Origin: Vigna angularis
Taxonomy: Eukaryota > Streptophyta > Magnoliopsida > Fabales > Fabaceae
Reading direction: 5' to 3'
DNA: 64,000 bases
NCBI RefSeq assembly: GCF_016808095.1
Contig: NC_068974.1
Span: 36,576,090-36,640,089, forward strand
Program-made: the position numbers and the translations under genes
Shown here: one piece after another, positions 42,527 through 61,929 of the stretch
How positions within the stretch are numbered: the stretch's first letter is position 1
Layout: the number at the start of each line of letters is the position of its first letter
The notes under the pieces: model-generated
Seen by the model: the letters and a program-made list of their open reading frames with translations, nothing else
What the model was told of the DNA's origin: nothing
Database searches by the model: none

Positions 42527-44879
42527 AAGAAAACCTTTATCTACTGTCATATCCTTTCTAAAAATATCTAAATATGTCTTGCTATTTCCATCCTAAAAGA
42601 ATATTAAATCAGACAGCGATGTTTTTTTAAGGGTATAATATATATGGTCGTGGTCATTGGTCAGAAAAGATTACCAACTCGGCAAGGATTTTGATCAACT
42701 TTACTATCACACGTAAACTAACATGATAATCGTGAGCACGGTCGGAAACACGTATATCATTATCATCACACTTAGTAAAGAATAAGATAATTAGCGTTGT
42801 ACCATTAGCTCTTTTTGCATCATATTACATATGTATTTTCGTTAAAAAAGTAACGTTTTGTTTAAATTACACATTCACTCAAGTTTGTATATATATATAT
42901 ATATATAATCAATTATATATAATGACAGCAAAGTAGTTTTTTTTTTCTAAAATTTTATTAGGATTATATATTTAGATTAAACTCAAAACCGTTGTTAAAG
43001 TAATTATACCAAATTGGCTAAATATAGTATATTATCTTCTAAGAACTTTTGAAAGCTGTGAGTGAAAAATTTAACGGAGAAAGTGTCGTGGTCAACAAAT
43101 TCGTCTTACGTAAAACTTTGGCTGTTTTCTGTAACATGCTATTTGCTGCAACTTTTAACATACTTAGTCCTCGCCCTCCAAAGCTAGACTTTTATTAGGA
43201 AGTTTTCATTCAGAAACTATTAAACTATATTAAAATCAAATTCATTATATTTTAAGGAGTAGATGCACAAGTAACTTATTAATTTTATAAACAAATAACC
43301 ATTTTGCTACTAATAATTGAATTCATTTTAATGAATAACACCTTTTTATAATAATGATTTAAACTCGTTATTTCTAATAATATATTATTTTATTATAATG
43401 AATATAATGAATTCATTTTAAATATTTTTTTTATAAAAAATTCACTCAATATGTCAAAACTAATTTTTGTAAAAAAATTATAAAAAATGTTAAGATAATT
43501 TATAAAGAATTTTGAAAGAAAAATATAAAAAAAGTGGTAAAACAAAGCTGTTTCAAAATTTTGAACATATAATATTAGTGATTTCTTTTCAGTATTAATT
43601 ATCTGTAGAATATTATGATACTTTTCAAATTTGTTAAAAAACATAGTCCGTATTTAAAATAAATTGTGTACTGCTATTTTTTTTCACATGATAAGATTAG
43701 TACTAGAATTGAAAATACGTTGAAGAGCCTGAAAATTTCTAAGGTTTGACCTAACCCAACTTGTGTTCCAAAATTGTGGTTAGATTATTTTCTGAAAGGT
43801 CTGTCAAGTAAAAATATAAGACCTAAGGTCTAAATACAACTAACCAACACAGTAAAAGATAAATAACAATCCAATTTATATTATTTTCAATTACGAAAAA
43901 ATGTTAAACTATTAGTGAAAAACAAAACGGTTGATAAAACAGATTTTATTAACAAATTTTATATATGAATTATAAAATGTTAATTATGGATTGACATTTT
44001 TGTTGATAATAGAATCGATAATATTCATTGGTAAACTAAAATTTATATTATTATAATATCCTTTGGTAATGAATTTGTTATATTTAATATTAAGAGATAT
44101 TTTTTCAAAAAAAATCATTGGTAAAATTGACATTAAAGCTGTCGTTTTGAGTTTTAATTATATCGTGATAAAATTTGTTAATAAATTTATGTGTAATTGA
44201 ATTTTTTTAAAATTGATTGATAATGAATTTTTTCTAAATTTTTGAATAAATATGTTCGTAATTAATGATAATTTTTTTAATAATTCAATTTTTCACTATA
44301 TTAATAATTACTTTTTTTTTTAATTTGTCGATAAATTCGTTGATAAATATAATATTAAAATGGATGGAAACATAATCTATTTAAATTTATCATTGTTTTT
44401 TTCATTTTACCATTTTTTTAAACTTAATCATTTTATTATTAAAATAAACAAAAACTATATATAATATAAAATTACAAAAATTATTGTATTTATGCTTATA
44501 ATATTAACAATAATAATTTTATTATAGATGTAGGATTGATTCGAAAATTGATTCTCTACTTATTTTATTCAATTTAGAATCCATTCCTCTTAATTAGAAT
44601 AGATTATTCTCCTCCTCAACAGTCTTTCCTTACAAAATTGCATTTCTCCACGTCATATTAATTGATTCTCTCTTTGCTCAGAATCGTTAATCACAAAGGG
44701 TAATTGAGTCAATAATGTCCTGTCTTTCCCTTTTAATCCACTCAACTACCAAATCTTATCTCTCAAACCCTTATTCCTCGTACACGAACGAGGATTAGCA
44801 GAAATAAAAACATAGGTCAGTCAGTCACCATACGCGTATAAGCAAACAATGTATAAAATACCTCTACTAATGATAAATA
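42527..44879. other. Upstream DNA of gene C, shared with gene E
   Basis: No gene. About 1.2 kb (42527-43700) is visibly related to 60875-62750 upstream of gene E: the same AAGATTACCAACT, ATCACACGTAAACTAACATG and CTCGCCCTC(C/T)AAAGCTA stretches occur in the same order. From about 43900 to 44500 the sequence is rich in TTGATAAA/GTTAATAAA motifs with no resolved ends. Confidence 0.5.
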
Positions 44880-45060
44880 CTGGTTGACCATTCATTATCT
44901 TGATTAGGAATTTGGTCGTACCTTTATCCATTTTCGTGACTGTTTGTTCAATCGTTATCCGTAGGATATGTTTGATTAAGAATGGGGTCCAATATTCACT
45001 TTTCCTGGATTTCATAAGACTTCCACTGACGAAAATTGTTGCTCTAGAAGCATAAACCCT
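44880..45060 (-). repeat. Duplicated upstream block 1 (gene C copy)
   Basis: ATTAGGAATTTGGTCGTACC, TTTATCCATTTTCGTGACTG, TTTGTTCAATCGTTATCCGT and GTCCAATATTCACTTTTCC recur upstream of gene D (two copies within 55084-55347) and gene E (about 63140-63270). The block marks the segmental duplication that made C, D and E. Confidence 0.75.
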
Positions 45061-45100
45061 GAACAAAAAAAAGAATAAACTTTTATGTAAAATTTAATTA

Positions 45101-45842
45101 GGGTTAAATATGTTTTTAGTCCCTAAACTATCACGCGATTTTGATTTTCGTTCCTCTTCGAAAGGTTTGTTCATTTTAATCTCTTAGTTTGGAAACTCTT
45201 ATTTTTAATCCTTAAAAAGCAACAGCGTTAAGTTTTCTGTGAGGTGGCAAACGGCGAGCCACGTGTGATGCCACCTTCACTGATTACTTTTAATTGACGT
45301 GACAGTAAAGGTCTGGTAGTGCCGACCACTTGGTCTGGTGGTCGGTCGGCCTGGTGGATGGTCGGCCACTCGGTCTGGTGGTCGATCGACCTGGTGGGTG
45401 GTCGGTCGTCTGGTGGATGGTCGGTTTGGTGGTCGGCCTGGTGTTCGGCTTGGTATGTGGTCGGCCTGGTGTTCGGCTTGGTATGTGGTCGGCCTGGTGG
45501 TGTCATCAGACCGCACGGTATTCAGAAACGAAGTCAAGCTGTATAAAGCAAGCTGCATAAAAATGAAGTCAATAAAGCACAAACACTCACATTCGTTCAG
45601 GCACCACCAGACCGACCATCAGGCCGGCCGACCACCAGATCTTTACTGCCACGTCAATTAAAAGTGGTCAGGGAAGGTGGCATCACACATGGCTCGTTGT
45701 TTGCCACCTCACAACGTCGTTGGTTTTTAAGGACTAAACATAAGAGATTCAAAATTAAGAGGACTAAAATGAACAAATTTTTCGAAGAGAGACAAAAACC
45801 AAAATCGCGTGATAATTTAGAAAATAAAAACATATTTAACCC
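45101..45842. mobile_element. Mutator-like element with long inverted arms and a GC-rich minisatellite core
   Basis: Flanked by ATTTAATTA on both sides (45092-45100 and 45843-45851), a 9-bp duplication. Arms of about 200 bp (45101-45310 and 45641-45842) are inverted copies starting GGGTTAAATATGTTTTTA, a terminus common among legume transposons. Between them is a GC-rich core of imperfect GGTCGGCCTGGTG units, including a perfect 28-bp tandem duplication at 45431-45486. Overlapping Pro/Thr/Arg- or Trp/Gly/Val-rich open frames in the core are by-products of the repeat. No transposase. The homologous site upstream of D and E lacks the element. Confidence 0.85.
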
Positions 45843-46117
45843 ATTTAATTATAATACAACTATATAAATAAATTTATATTAAAAAGTATGGATTTTAAAA
45901 TTTTTTATTATTCAATAAAATTAAATATATATCTTTCATAAACGGTGTGATCTTGATGAAATAAAATACTATAAACACGAGAAAAAATTGCTCAAAGAAT
46001 TGTTAAAGGAAAAATCCCTATGACTGAATCTTCTCCTCTTTTGAACAAGTAATAGTATATTATCTGCTAGAATGGGTGGGAAGTTTTTCTATTTTTGGTG
46101 AGTGTTTGTTAACATTT

Positions 46118-46280
46118 TTGGGTTCAGCAAAACTGAGGAACGAACACGTTTGCTTGAATTATTTGTAGAATTTATCACAGTTGAAAAAATTGTATTGACT
46201 CATAGTTTGCAAAAAGCACACCAGCAGGCCTTCCTTAATCGTTTATCCACCCACGCTATGTATACGTGTGAAATCGTCGT
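46118..46280 (-). repeat. Duplicated upstream block 2 (gene C copy)
   Basis: GGGTTCAGCAAAACTGAGGA, then CTCATAGTTTGCAAAAAGCA, then TATCCACCCACGCTATGTAT and ACGTGTGAAAT. The same series occurs at 55688-55832 (gene D) and 63605-63760 (gene E). In all three the last part holds a TATA-like CTATATATAC or variant. Function unknown; possibly an old promoter of a lost gene. Confidence 0.7.
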
Positions 46281-46539
46281 TAAAATTGAATACTTATCAT
46301 ATAAATTCCTTTTTCAATTGGTAAAATTACCTCCTACATGCAAATTTGGTTCAAACATTCCACCTTTTTGTTCTTATCTCCTTTCTCTTATTCATTGTTG
46401 TTCTTGTGACACTCAATAATTTCATGAGTTAGGAATCCAGATTAAGTATAATTTAAATATTTTTTTCTTCTTTTATAACAAATTTACATATTCTACGTGT
46501 ATGATTGACTTTATCGATATTACTTAACGTACTTGAGAT

Positions 46540-47089
46540 TAGAGTTGTCAAAACGGGTCACCTGGTTCGATCCGGTTCGACTCACCACGGGTTGGTCACT
46601 TAGTGAGTCAATCCAACCCGACTCATTTATTAACCAGCCAGAAAAATTTAAACCTGGTCTGATCCACCATGGGTTGGTGGGTAAACGGGTTGGCTCACTG
46701 GCTCATTTAATTACAATTTTTTTTAAATAAAAAAATTACAAACTTTCTATAATTCAAATCTAAACAAATTTCAGTCCCAAATTTCACTTCCAACATGGGT
46801 GTTTAATTAATTTTGAAAATAAGAAACTTAAATGATTTTTTCAAGCAAAAACAAAATAATAAATATTTTTTCATAAAATTAAAATTAAATTTTAATAAAA
46901 TAAAATTAGGTAGGTGGGTTGGTGGGCCAACCCGGTCCACCACAGGTTCAACCCGCATGAGCCGGGTTTAAATGAGCCGAGTTGAAATCTAACCCGATTA
47001 AAAAAAATATAATTTTTTCAAACCCAACCCGGCTCAAACCCGTGGTGGGCCGAATTGACCTGCGGGTTGTGACCCATTTTGACAGCTCT
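46540..47089. mobile_element. Mutator-like MITE with 9-bp target duplication
   Basis: Flanked by ACTTGAGAT on both sides (46531-46539 and 47090-47098). The termini are inverted: left AGAGTTGTCAAAACGGGTCA and right reverse complement AGAGCTGTCAAAATGGGTCA. The arms continue with CGGGTTGG/CCAACCCG motifs in both orientations around an AT-rich centre. No coding region. Confidence 0.82.
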
Positions 47090-47839
47090 ACTTGAGATGG
47101 TAACACTTACAACTATCTTTTTAGATTTTTTTTGTCTTTTTTTCACACCTTTAAATAACCTCAAAAAAATATATATGTAGTTTAATCATGATTATACTTG
47201 AGATGGTATATTACAAATAATCTTGCAATTTTTATTGAAATATTATTAAATATTATAAAAATTTGATACTTTATCAGATTTTGTTCTAAAACATGAATAA
47301 AATAAAATAACCAACTCCTCTATATAACATATGGCTTATGTCTCTTATATTTTCAAAACTCCTAAAAATTTCAATACTATCAATCTGAGGTGAGCTAACC
47401 GGAATATTGATATCACTTTCGCATAATGACAACAACTTATTGCAACTTATTACAAAAAAGGATAGTTTTTATGGTTAAAATAACATTTCTTGAATTATTG
47501 ACCGAGGAGTCGTACCTCATGTGATAGGTTGATAATATTACAAATATAACCATGGAATTGTCGGCTGATGGGAAAGATGTCACCATTAAGAAGGAGGACA
47601 ATGGGATTTTAGATGGTAGTTTGCAATTTGATATTGTTCTTTTTTGTCTCAATTAACTTGCAACTTAATATCTGAGTATTATCCGAACTTGTTTCTGTTT
47701 TGTTCAAAATTCCAAACATTGACATGGTATAAGTATGGATATGGATAATATCCTATTTTTTAAATTGGGTATGAAAACCAGAATAGGTATCTACATATAT
47801 TCCCCATCCTTCTTGTAGAAAATAGTAGACCAAGTTTAT

Positions 47840-49060
47840 GTATCAAGAGGGGTGAATTGGTTTTGCTTTATAAAAATTGTTCTTTTAAAATTATTTTCAA
47901 AATCTTTGAATCTTTCTTAAAATACAAGCAAATAAAGAATGTAAGGAAATGTAAAAGTGAAAGGATAAAAAGATCAACACCACAATTTATATTGGTTCGG
48001 CCTCAACTGCCTACATTCAATCTTCTTTCAATCAACCTGAGATTGAAAGGATTCCACTATATAGATTGAATTCTACAATAAGAAATACAAAGTCACCCTC
48101 CCAATGTAGTCTCCTCTCTAATTCCAAATCTACTATAATATACTCCTTGAAAGAATAATTATTTTTCTATAAACCCCTTTGAGATACACTCAAAGTAACT
48201 AGAACTTCACAAGTTCTCTTCCTAGTCTCGGCAACCGGGAACCAAAATCATAAATGATTGCAAACGATTTTGATCTTCCAGTAGAACACCTCACAGTGCA
48301 AATTGATCAGACTTTGAAAGTACAACAACTCTTCAAGAATCCTTGATTTGATTTCTTTCCAAATGAAATTCTTCTTAATTATTGGAGAATAAACGTTCTT
48401 GCAATTAAGAACTCGACAAACTTTATCAGATATATGAAAGTTATGATTCAAAAAGTTGTTTAATGCATAGAGTTATGCGTCTATTTATAGATATAACAAT
48501 ACTCACACATTAATTGATTACGTTATTAATGTAATCGGTTAAGCAATTAATACTTCCTTAACAAAATTACATTTTACACATTTAACAGATTAAGCGTTGC
48601 ATGTAATCGATTATGTAATTAATGCAAGTCATAACATTTAAAAATATGACCGTTATGGTAGTTATGATCAAAAAACAAGTTTTCAATGCACACATATATT
48701 AACCTATTAAGAAAATAGTGTAATCGGTTAAGTACCATACTTAAGCAAATTTGAAAACTTTTTCATTCAAAAATTATCAATGCACTCAGTAATCAAGTAT
48801 AAGCAAAGACACGAGTTTTAATTGATTATCCACGTAATCGGTTAAAACTAGCAGTTTGCCACAATTAATCATGTACCGATATGAGATAAATTGAAACATA
48901 TTTTATAAACTGTGTAAACAATTTATTCATCCAGATATACAAGATGCAAAGAGTTTTATCATTCAAAATCAATGAATATGCATATCACAAATATAATCAC
49001 AATGAATATGCATAACATATAGTTCAAGCAGAATCAAATATATATGAACAATTGTTTTGT
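47840..49060. repeat. Interspersed repeat of unknown class with TAATCGGTTA motifs
   Basis: GAGGGGTGAATTGG at about 47846 and ATTGGTTCGGCC at about 47992 are phrases I recognise from a common plant repeat. They are followed by several copies of GTAATCGGTTAAG/GTAATCGATTA between 48515 and 48845. Class and ends are not resolved and there is no intact frame. The rest of 47099-50826 shows only AT-rich DNA and a (TA)n tract. Confidence 0.4.
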
Positions 49061-49222
49061 TTAATGTCTACAATGAACTATTAAAACATTTAGGTTATTG
49101 TCATCATAAAAAACACATGAAATATATGGGTTTAGCTTTTACGTAGCTCCTCTATCAACACTTCTCATAATCATCTCAATGCTCGTCTTTATCCCATCTT
49201 ATTCTAAATTACTAAAAACAAA

Positions 49223-49226
<4 letters not shown>

Positions 49227-49269
<43 letters not shown>
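49227..49269. repeat. (TA)n microsatellite
   Basis: About 43 bp of TA dinucleotides in gene-free DNA. Confidence 0.92.
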
Positions 49270-49270
<1 letters not shown>

Positions 49271-50826
49271 CATCATTTATTCTAATTGTGTGGTTTATAT
49301 CACAAAATTCACTCATATCCAAATACTCTCTCTTATCACATATTACTTTTTTTTTCTTTGTACGGTTATGTTTAAATGGTATATTAGCAATTTCAATAAA
49401 TTAAATAATTTTTAGATCTCAAATTTGATTATTTTCACTCATTTTTATTATTTTTCATATAAAAATATTTGATTTTCAATTTTAAGTGTTTAATCACATT
49501 GCTAGGTAATACAAAAAAATTATCTTTTTAATTTTCTTTAATACTTAACTTTTGTTTTATTTGGAGAACTTTTCTCGTTAAAATAATTTTCACTATCTCT
49601 CAATGTTTTGACTACTTTAATATCTGAAAAGCTTTCGTATGTCTCCAAGCTACTTTCCATCCTATCATATATATAATTATACATTTTTTTTCTTTTTGTT
49701 ATTTCATTTTTTAGTTGTGTTTAATATTTTTATTTCTTATTTATTTTTATCACCTAGATACTATCTTTAGAATTTTTTTATAAATTATTTTACTTTTAAC
49801 TCTTCCCACAAGTATAATTTTATCAATATAATTGTCTAAAGATGTTCTTGTTATAATATAATAATTTAATTTCATATTCATGGATATAGTTTGTCATAAT
49901 CCAATATAAATTTAAGTTTAAAAGATAAAAAATCTACGTTTAAATTCAAATTATTATTAGTTTAATTTTTTTTTGTGTACAATTTCGTTTAAGTGATGTT
50001 TACCTTTATTATTGTATAAAAAAGATATATTTAGAAAAAGAAAGTAAAGAAACATTTGAAATAATCTTCAATAGTTGTTTCCTTTTTATAACTTTTTAAA
50101 ATATTTTTTAACTCAACTTTATTTCATTAACATTTGTAAAATTAATAGATGTTTTGATTGTTATGAAGTTTTATGTATTTGTAATTATGTAATATTTTAT
50201 ATAATTTTTTCACTTTTATGCAATTATTATCTAATACTCTAATTAGAAATTTATACCATTATACTCTCTTTTTGTAATTATTTAACATTGAGGAGAAGAG
50301 AATATATTGTTTTGATATTTAATATCTAATAATGTTATATTTTCTTTGTCGTAATTTTTTTTTAAAATATTAATCAATTGGTATTAACACGTTAAGAAAG
50401 TGGGTAGGTACATGAATACAAGTATACATATTATTTGATGGAGATAGAGATGAAACAAAAATATTATACAGGTTGGATATAAGAATATAGATAAGAATGA
50501 TTTTTTACTTATGTTCTTACATAATTATGACGGTAGATGACATTATTAAGTTAATCTCAAATGTGTATTTAGTGTAATTAATGAGAATATAAATTATTTA
50601 CCTTTAATGATTGCATTATTTATAATATAATTTATTATATTTCTGAATCTTTATTTGGATGGATCTGACAATGGAGTTGGGCGGTCGAATGGTATATCAG
50701 TTCTTACAAGTATCATCACTCATAAGAGAACTTCAACTACATAAGAAATCACTCAAGAATTAAATAATTCTAGTAATTACATATTTTCAAATAAAACCTT
50801 TTAAGGAATTTCAAGTAACACTACTG

Positions 50827-54344
<3,518 letters not shown>

Positions 54345-54374
54345 ATTTGCTTATTTGTATGTAAGTTTTTCTCA

Positions 54375-54382
54375 CTTTATAG
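54375..54382 (-). promoter_or_regulatory. TATA box of GH1 gene D
   Basis: CTATAAAG on the minus strand about 35 bp upstream of the ATG at 54344. The TGCGTTCC stretch next to the box in genes C and E is missing here. Confidence 0.55.
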
Positions 54383-55083
54383 AGGAAAAGCTTCATCTAC
54401 TCTGACATTTTATCTGCAAATATCAAATACTTCTTGCTATTTAGAAAATTAATCAGACAGCGATTTTGAGGTATGATGGCCCAGGTCATTGCTCATTGGT
54501 CATTCGTTGTTTGCAGTAACCCTTCGCCCTCTAAAGCTACTTTTACAAACTTTTAAACTATAATAATTTTTATGGTGTATTGATACCACACGTATCTCAT
54601 TAATTTTATAAATAACAATTTTGCTACTAATAATTAAATTCATTTTAACAAATATTTTATAATATGATTTAAACTCGTTATTTCTGATAATAATTTTTTT
54701 GAACTTAATAATTTTATTTTATTACACCAACACACTCCAATTTCTACTGTTATCTCATCACTTAGAAAGACTAACTTCAGTGGCAAAGTGATCACATTGT
54801 GAAACTAATCAAAAACACGTCTCATGAGATTCCATCTATTGTCGGTAATATCCTTTCCTTTGGATACAACGTAGAGACAAATAAAATAAAAAATACTTAT
54901 TAAATCAAAATTAAAATTTTGATAATTCATAATAGAATTTGACAATTAATTTTTTATTTTTGCTTTTATATAAAAAGATATTACGGAATAATTCTCTCAA
55001 AATATATATAGAGAGAGAGAGATATGTAATTAATTTAGCCATCTGAGGAGGAAAACAACAGAAATTAGTTTTGTTGATTAACA
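54383..55083. other. Upstream DNA of gene D
   Basis: No gene. The CCTTCGCCCTCTAAAGCTAC and ATTGATACCACACGTATCTC stretches align with the upstream regions of C and E, but roughly 1.5 kb present in those copies is missing here. A short (GA)n run lies near 55011-55022. Confidence 0.5.
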
Positions 55084-55347
55084 CTGGTTGAGTATTTATT
55101 ATTTTGATCAGGAATTTGGTCGTACCTTATCGATTTTCGTGACTGTTTGTTCAATCGTTATCAGTGAGACATGTTTAATTAAGAATGTGGTCCAATAGTC
55201 ACTTTCATACTGGTTGTAAATTTCTTATTTTGATTAGGAATTTGGTCCTACCTTTATCCATTTTCGTGACTGTTTGTTCAATCGTTATCCGTAGGACATG
55301 TTTGGTTAAGAATGTGGTCCAATATTCACTTTCCTGGATTTCATAAG
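55084..55347 (-). repeat. Upstream block 1, tandem duplicate (gene D copy)
   Basis: Two copies of the block in direct order, about 55084-55205 and 55208-55347, each with ACTGGTTG, GGAATTTGGTC(G/C)TACC, CATTTTCGTGACTG or GATTTTCGTGACTG, and GTGGTCCAATA. Genes C and E have one copy. Confidence 0.75.
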
Positions 55348-55687
55348 ACTTGTCAAAAGAAAAGAAAATTCCTCAACTTTGAAATGAAATTTATTTATAA
55401 TATAAATAAACAATTATTAGAGAAAATTATGTTTCAAAAACCATGTAATATTGATGTTACGAGAAAATAAAGGATATGAATTATTTTTTTTATTAAGTAT
55501 AAATTATCAAGATAATTGTGACAATGAGACTTCCAACAATGCAAAATAAAAATAGTATAAATAGAAGAAAAAATAGTTTAAAGAATTCATAAAAGAAAAG
55601 GTGGCAATGGACGGTATCGTTATCGAGGAAGTAATATGTTATCGGTTAGAACGGTTGGGAAATATTTGTTTTTGGCGACTGTTTCTT

Positions 55688-55832
55688 AAAGGTTTTGGGT
55701 TCAGCAAAACTGAGGAACGAAGAGGTGACCTGAACTTCTTGACAAATTGGCATTCACTCATAGTTTGCAAAAAGCACACCACCGCCAACCTTTTACTTCG
55801 TTATCCACGCACGCTATATATACGTGTGAAAT
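55688..55832 (-). repeat. Upstream block 2 (gene D copy)
   Basis: GGGTTCAGCAAAACTGAGGA, CTCATAGTTTGCAAAAAGCA and CGCTATATATACGTGTGAAA in the same order and spacing as at 46118-46280. Confidence 0.7.
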
Positions 55833-55858
55833 AATATCTAAAATTGCATACTTATCAT

Positions 55859-55860
<2 letters not shown>

Positions 55861-55916
<56 letters not shown>
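55861..55916. repeat. (TA)n microsatellite
   Basis: About 56 bp of TA dinucleotides directly after upstream block 2 of gene D. Confidence 0.93.
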
Positions 55917-55917
<1 letters not shown>

Positions 55918-57726
55918 TCTTAATATTTTTTATTTCTTTCGTTACACAATTCTTTCACTTTATTCTTATTGTTTGACTAATTTTATATCTATAAAATGCA
56001 CTCACATACCTAGGTTTTTTTCTTATATCATAATCTTTTACATAATTTTTTTTTCTGTAATACGTATAAATTGTGTATTATCAATTTTAGTGATTTAAAT
56101 AATTTTTAAGTCTCTATTTCTATGTTTTTACTAAGTAAATCAACTATTTCTTAATTTTTATCTTGTTTTATTCTCAAATTTTGTGTGTTTTGTATTTTAA
56201 TTGTTTTATACTTATTTTTATTTCTAATCTCTTTGTTTAAGTGTGTGTAATAAATGAATAGAGAGTAATTCTAATGAAAAAAAACCAAAATAAAATGCAA
56301 GAGAGTGTGTTTTGGAAAAGAAAAGATCAATTTGAAACAAATACATGCATTGGAGCCACTAAGATCACCTCAGTGCTTCAATTACAAAGTGTTCTCAAAC
56401 TACACAACATTAAACACCACATTTGTAAGTTTGAACGTCATCCGCCCTTCCATAAATATAGAAAGTCTTTTTCACATTTTAAATGATGACGCTCAACAAT
56501 GTTGAGATGATGCTCAACAATGACGTCATTGACATGTCAAAATTGAGTATTTATTCATGTTTTTCTCAAGATTTTTGGCATTCTTTTCCTCCCACACTTT
56601 CTCTCCACCTTGAAAGATCACAATAGGCCCTTGGAGGTTATTTAGGATGTTGGGAAGCTCTCTCATTTTCTCATTGGGGTTTCAATCTTCATCTATGCTG
56701 GTTTCCCCCTTTCAGGGTTGATGAAGGAGGAGATCTATGAATGGGAGATAGAATGCAAATACAGCTTGGAGTAGTTGCTTCATCTTCTTTCTAGTTCTAA
56801 TTTCTTTCCTATCTCTTCTATTTGTAAATCATGGGTTCTCCACCACAGCGAGTTAAGTCTATTATCAAGATTAAATGTAATAAAATGAATCTTGTATATT
56901 TTGTGATGTTAATACATATGTTTTTCCATTTCAATATTAGTATTTGATTTATATGCTTAATGATTTATTTGGTTTGCCAATCATATAATTAATGTTGATA
57001 AACTTGGTGTAGAAAATATTTAATGTTAGAACAAAAAGCTTTAATTAAAATAAAATTATATAATTCTGAATTTATCATGTTAATCATTAAAATTAAAGAC
57101 GAAAACATACCTCAATTTATAATGATAAGAACGATCCGTTCTGTTTTTACGGATAATGGGATGTCACAAGAATTTAAAAAAGAAGGAATGCAATGTGATA
57201 TGGAGAGATAACATATTTAGTTACATATGAAACTGGAAGTAAAAATATAATTACCTTTAATTGAAATACATTAAAGCTATATGATAACCATTTCAAATAT
57301 CACTTTTAACTTGACATATAAATAACACTAGATGTATTTATAACTTATTCTTTAACTCCAACTTTCAAATAGCATTAGACCTTTTTTTTATAATACTAAA
57401 CATCAACACCCACAATTAATAGTAAAACACGAGACAATGTCTTACCATTATTTTCATTTCTCAGGATAAACCAATGTAATTACAAAAGAAATGTCCACAC
57501 TAAAAAAAAATAAAAGGTGTATAGTAAGATTCATAATCTTATTGTTTAAGTTCTATTATCTTTGTAACACATCATGCACGCATAATTTATTGCCATTGAG
57601 GCATTGAATTCGACAATAAATTTATAAGAAAATACAATTTCATAAGAAACTACCCAAGAATAAAACAATCCTAGCAATTGGGTATTTACAATATATAATT
57701 GTGAAAGAATTTTGATAGTGGTTGAA
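55917..57726. other. Gene-free spacer between genes D and E
   Basis: No intact gene. The stretch 56520-56900 is less AT-rich (CCCACACTTTCTCTCCACC, GGGTTTCAATCTTCATC, ATCATGGGTTCTCCACCAC) and reads like a decayed LTR or untranslated retroelement leader. Termini and target duplication were not found, so the class is unassigned. Confidence 0.35.
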
Positions 57727-60824
<3,098 letters not shown>

Positions 60825-60864
60825 TTTTTCTTAATTGTATTTAATTTTTCCCACCAAATGCGTT

Positions 60865-60874
60865 CCTTTTATAG
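60865..60874 (-). promoter_or_regulatory. TATA box of GH1 gene E
   Basis: CTATAAAAGG on the minus strand about 45 bp upstream of the ATG at 60824, identical to gene C. Confidence 0.65.
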
Positions 60875-61929
60875 AGGAAAACCTTTATCTACTCTCATAT
60901 TCTTTCCAAAAATATCTAAATATATCTTGCTATTTCTATCCTAAAAGAAAATTAAATCAGAAAGCGATGTTTTTTTGGTCAGAAAAGATTACCAACTTGG
61001 GCAAGGATTTTGATAAACTTTACTATCACACGTAAACTAACATGATAATCGTAAGTATGCTGAGAAACACGTATATGAATATCATCAGTTAGTAAAGAAT
61101 AATATAATAATATGAAACGTTGTACTCTTCACTCTTTTTGCATCGTAATATTGCATGTATTATCCGTAATAAAATGTTCTGTTTGAGTTAAATATTCACT
61201 CAAGTTTGTTTAAACCATAAAAATAAGGATTTATCTGACAGTGAAGTATTTCTTTTTTTCTAAAATTTAATTGGGATTATATATTTAGATTAAACTCAAA
61301 ACCGTTGCTTCAGTTAGATTATACCAAATTAGGTAAATATAGCATTATCTTCTAAGAAATTTTGAAAGCTATAAATGAAAGTTGAAAGGAACAAAGTCTC
61401 ACGGTCAACAAATTCGTCTTACGTAAAACTTCAGTTGTTTGCTGTAAACCTGCTATTTGTTGCAACTGTTAAGATTCTGGTTCTCGCCCTCTAAAGCTAA
61501 ACTTTTATTTTCATTCGGAACTAATAAACTATAATAATATCGAATTCAATATATTTTAAGGTGTATTGATACCACACGTATCTTATTAATTTTATAAATA
61601 AAAAAATTCCACTAGTAATTCATTTTAATAAATAACATTTTTTTATAACAAATATTTAAACTCATAATTTCTAATAATATTTTCTTGTACTTAATAATTT
61701 TATTTGATTATTATATAAGGTGAATAAAATTCACACGAACTAATATCATTTTTTTCATAATAAAATTTGATTTTATTACTGATTATAATGAATGAATTTC
61801 AAATATTTTATTATAAAACAATCACTCAACGTATAAAAACTAATTTTTTTGAAAAACGATTAGAAATATTAAGATAATTCAAAAATTCTTCTACAAATAA
61901 GTAAACGTATTAATCATGGTTAAGAGGTG

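Noticed and set aside
43900..44520. Possible transposon rich in TTGATAAA and GTTAATAAA motifs
   Set aside because: No pair of ends or target duplication could be found by eye.
45228..45661. Overlapping Pro/Thr/Arg-rich and Trp/Gly/Val-rich open frames on both strands
   Set aside because: They are by-products of the GC-rich tandem repeat inside a Mutator-like element, open in many frames at once, with no domain.
56520..56900. LTR retrotransposon remnant
   Set aside because: Composition and phrases suggest it, but no boundaries, primer-binding site or coding domain were seen, so it is only mentioned as a spacer comment.
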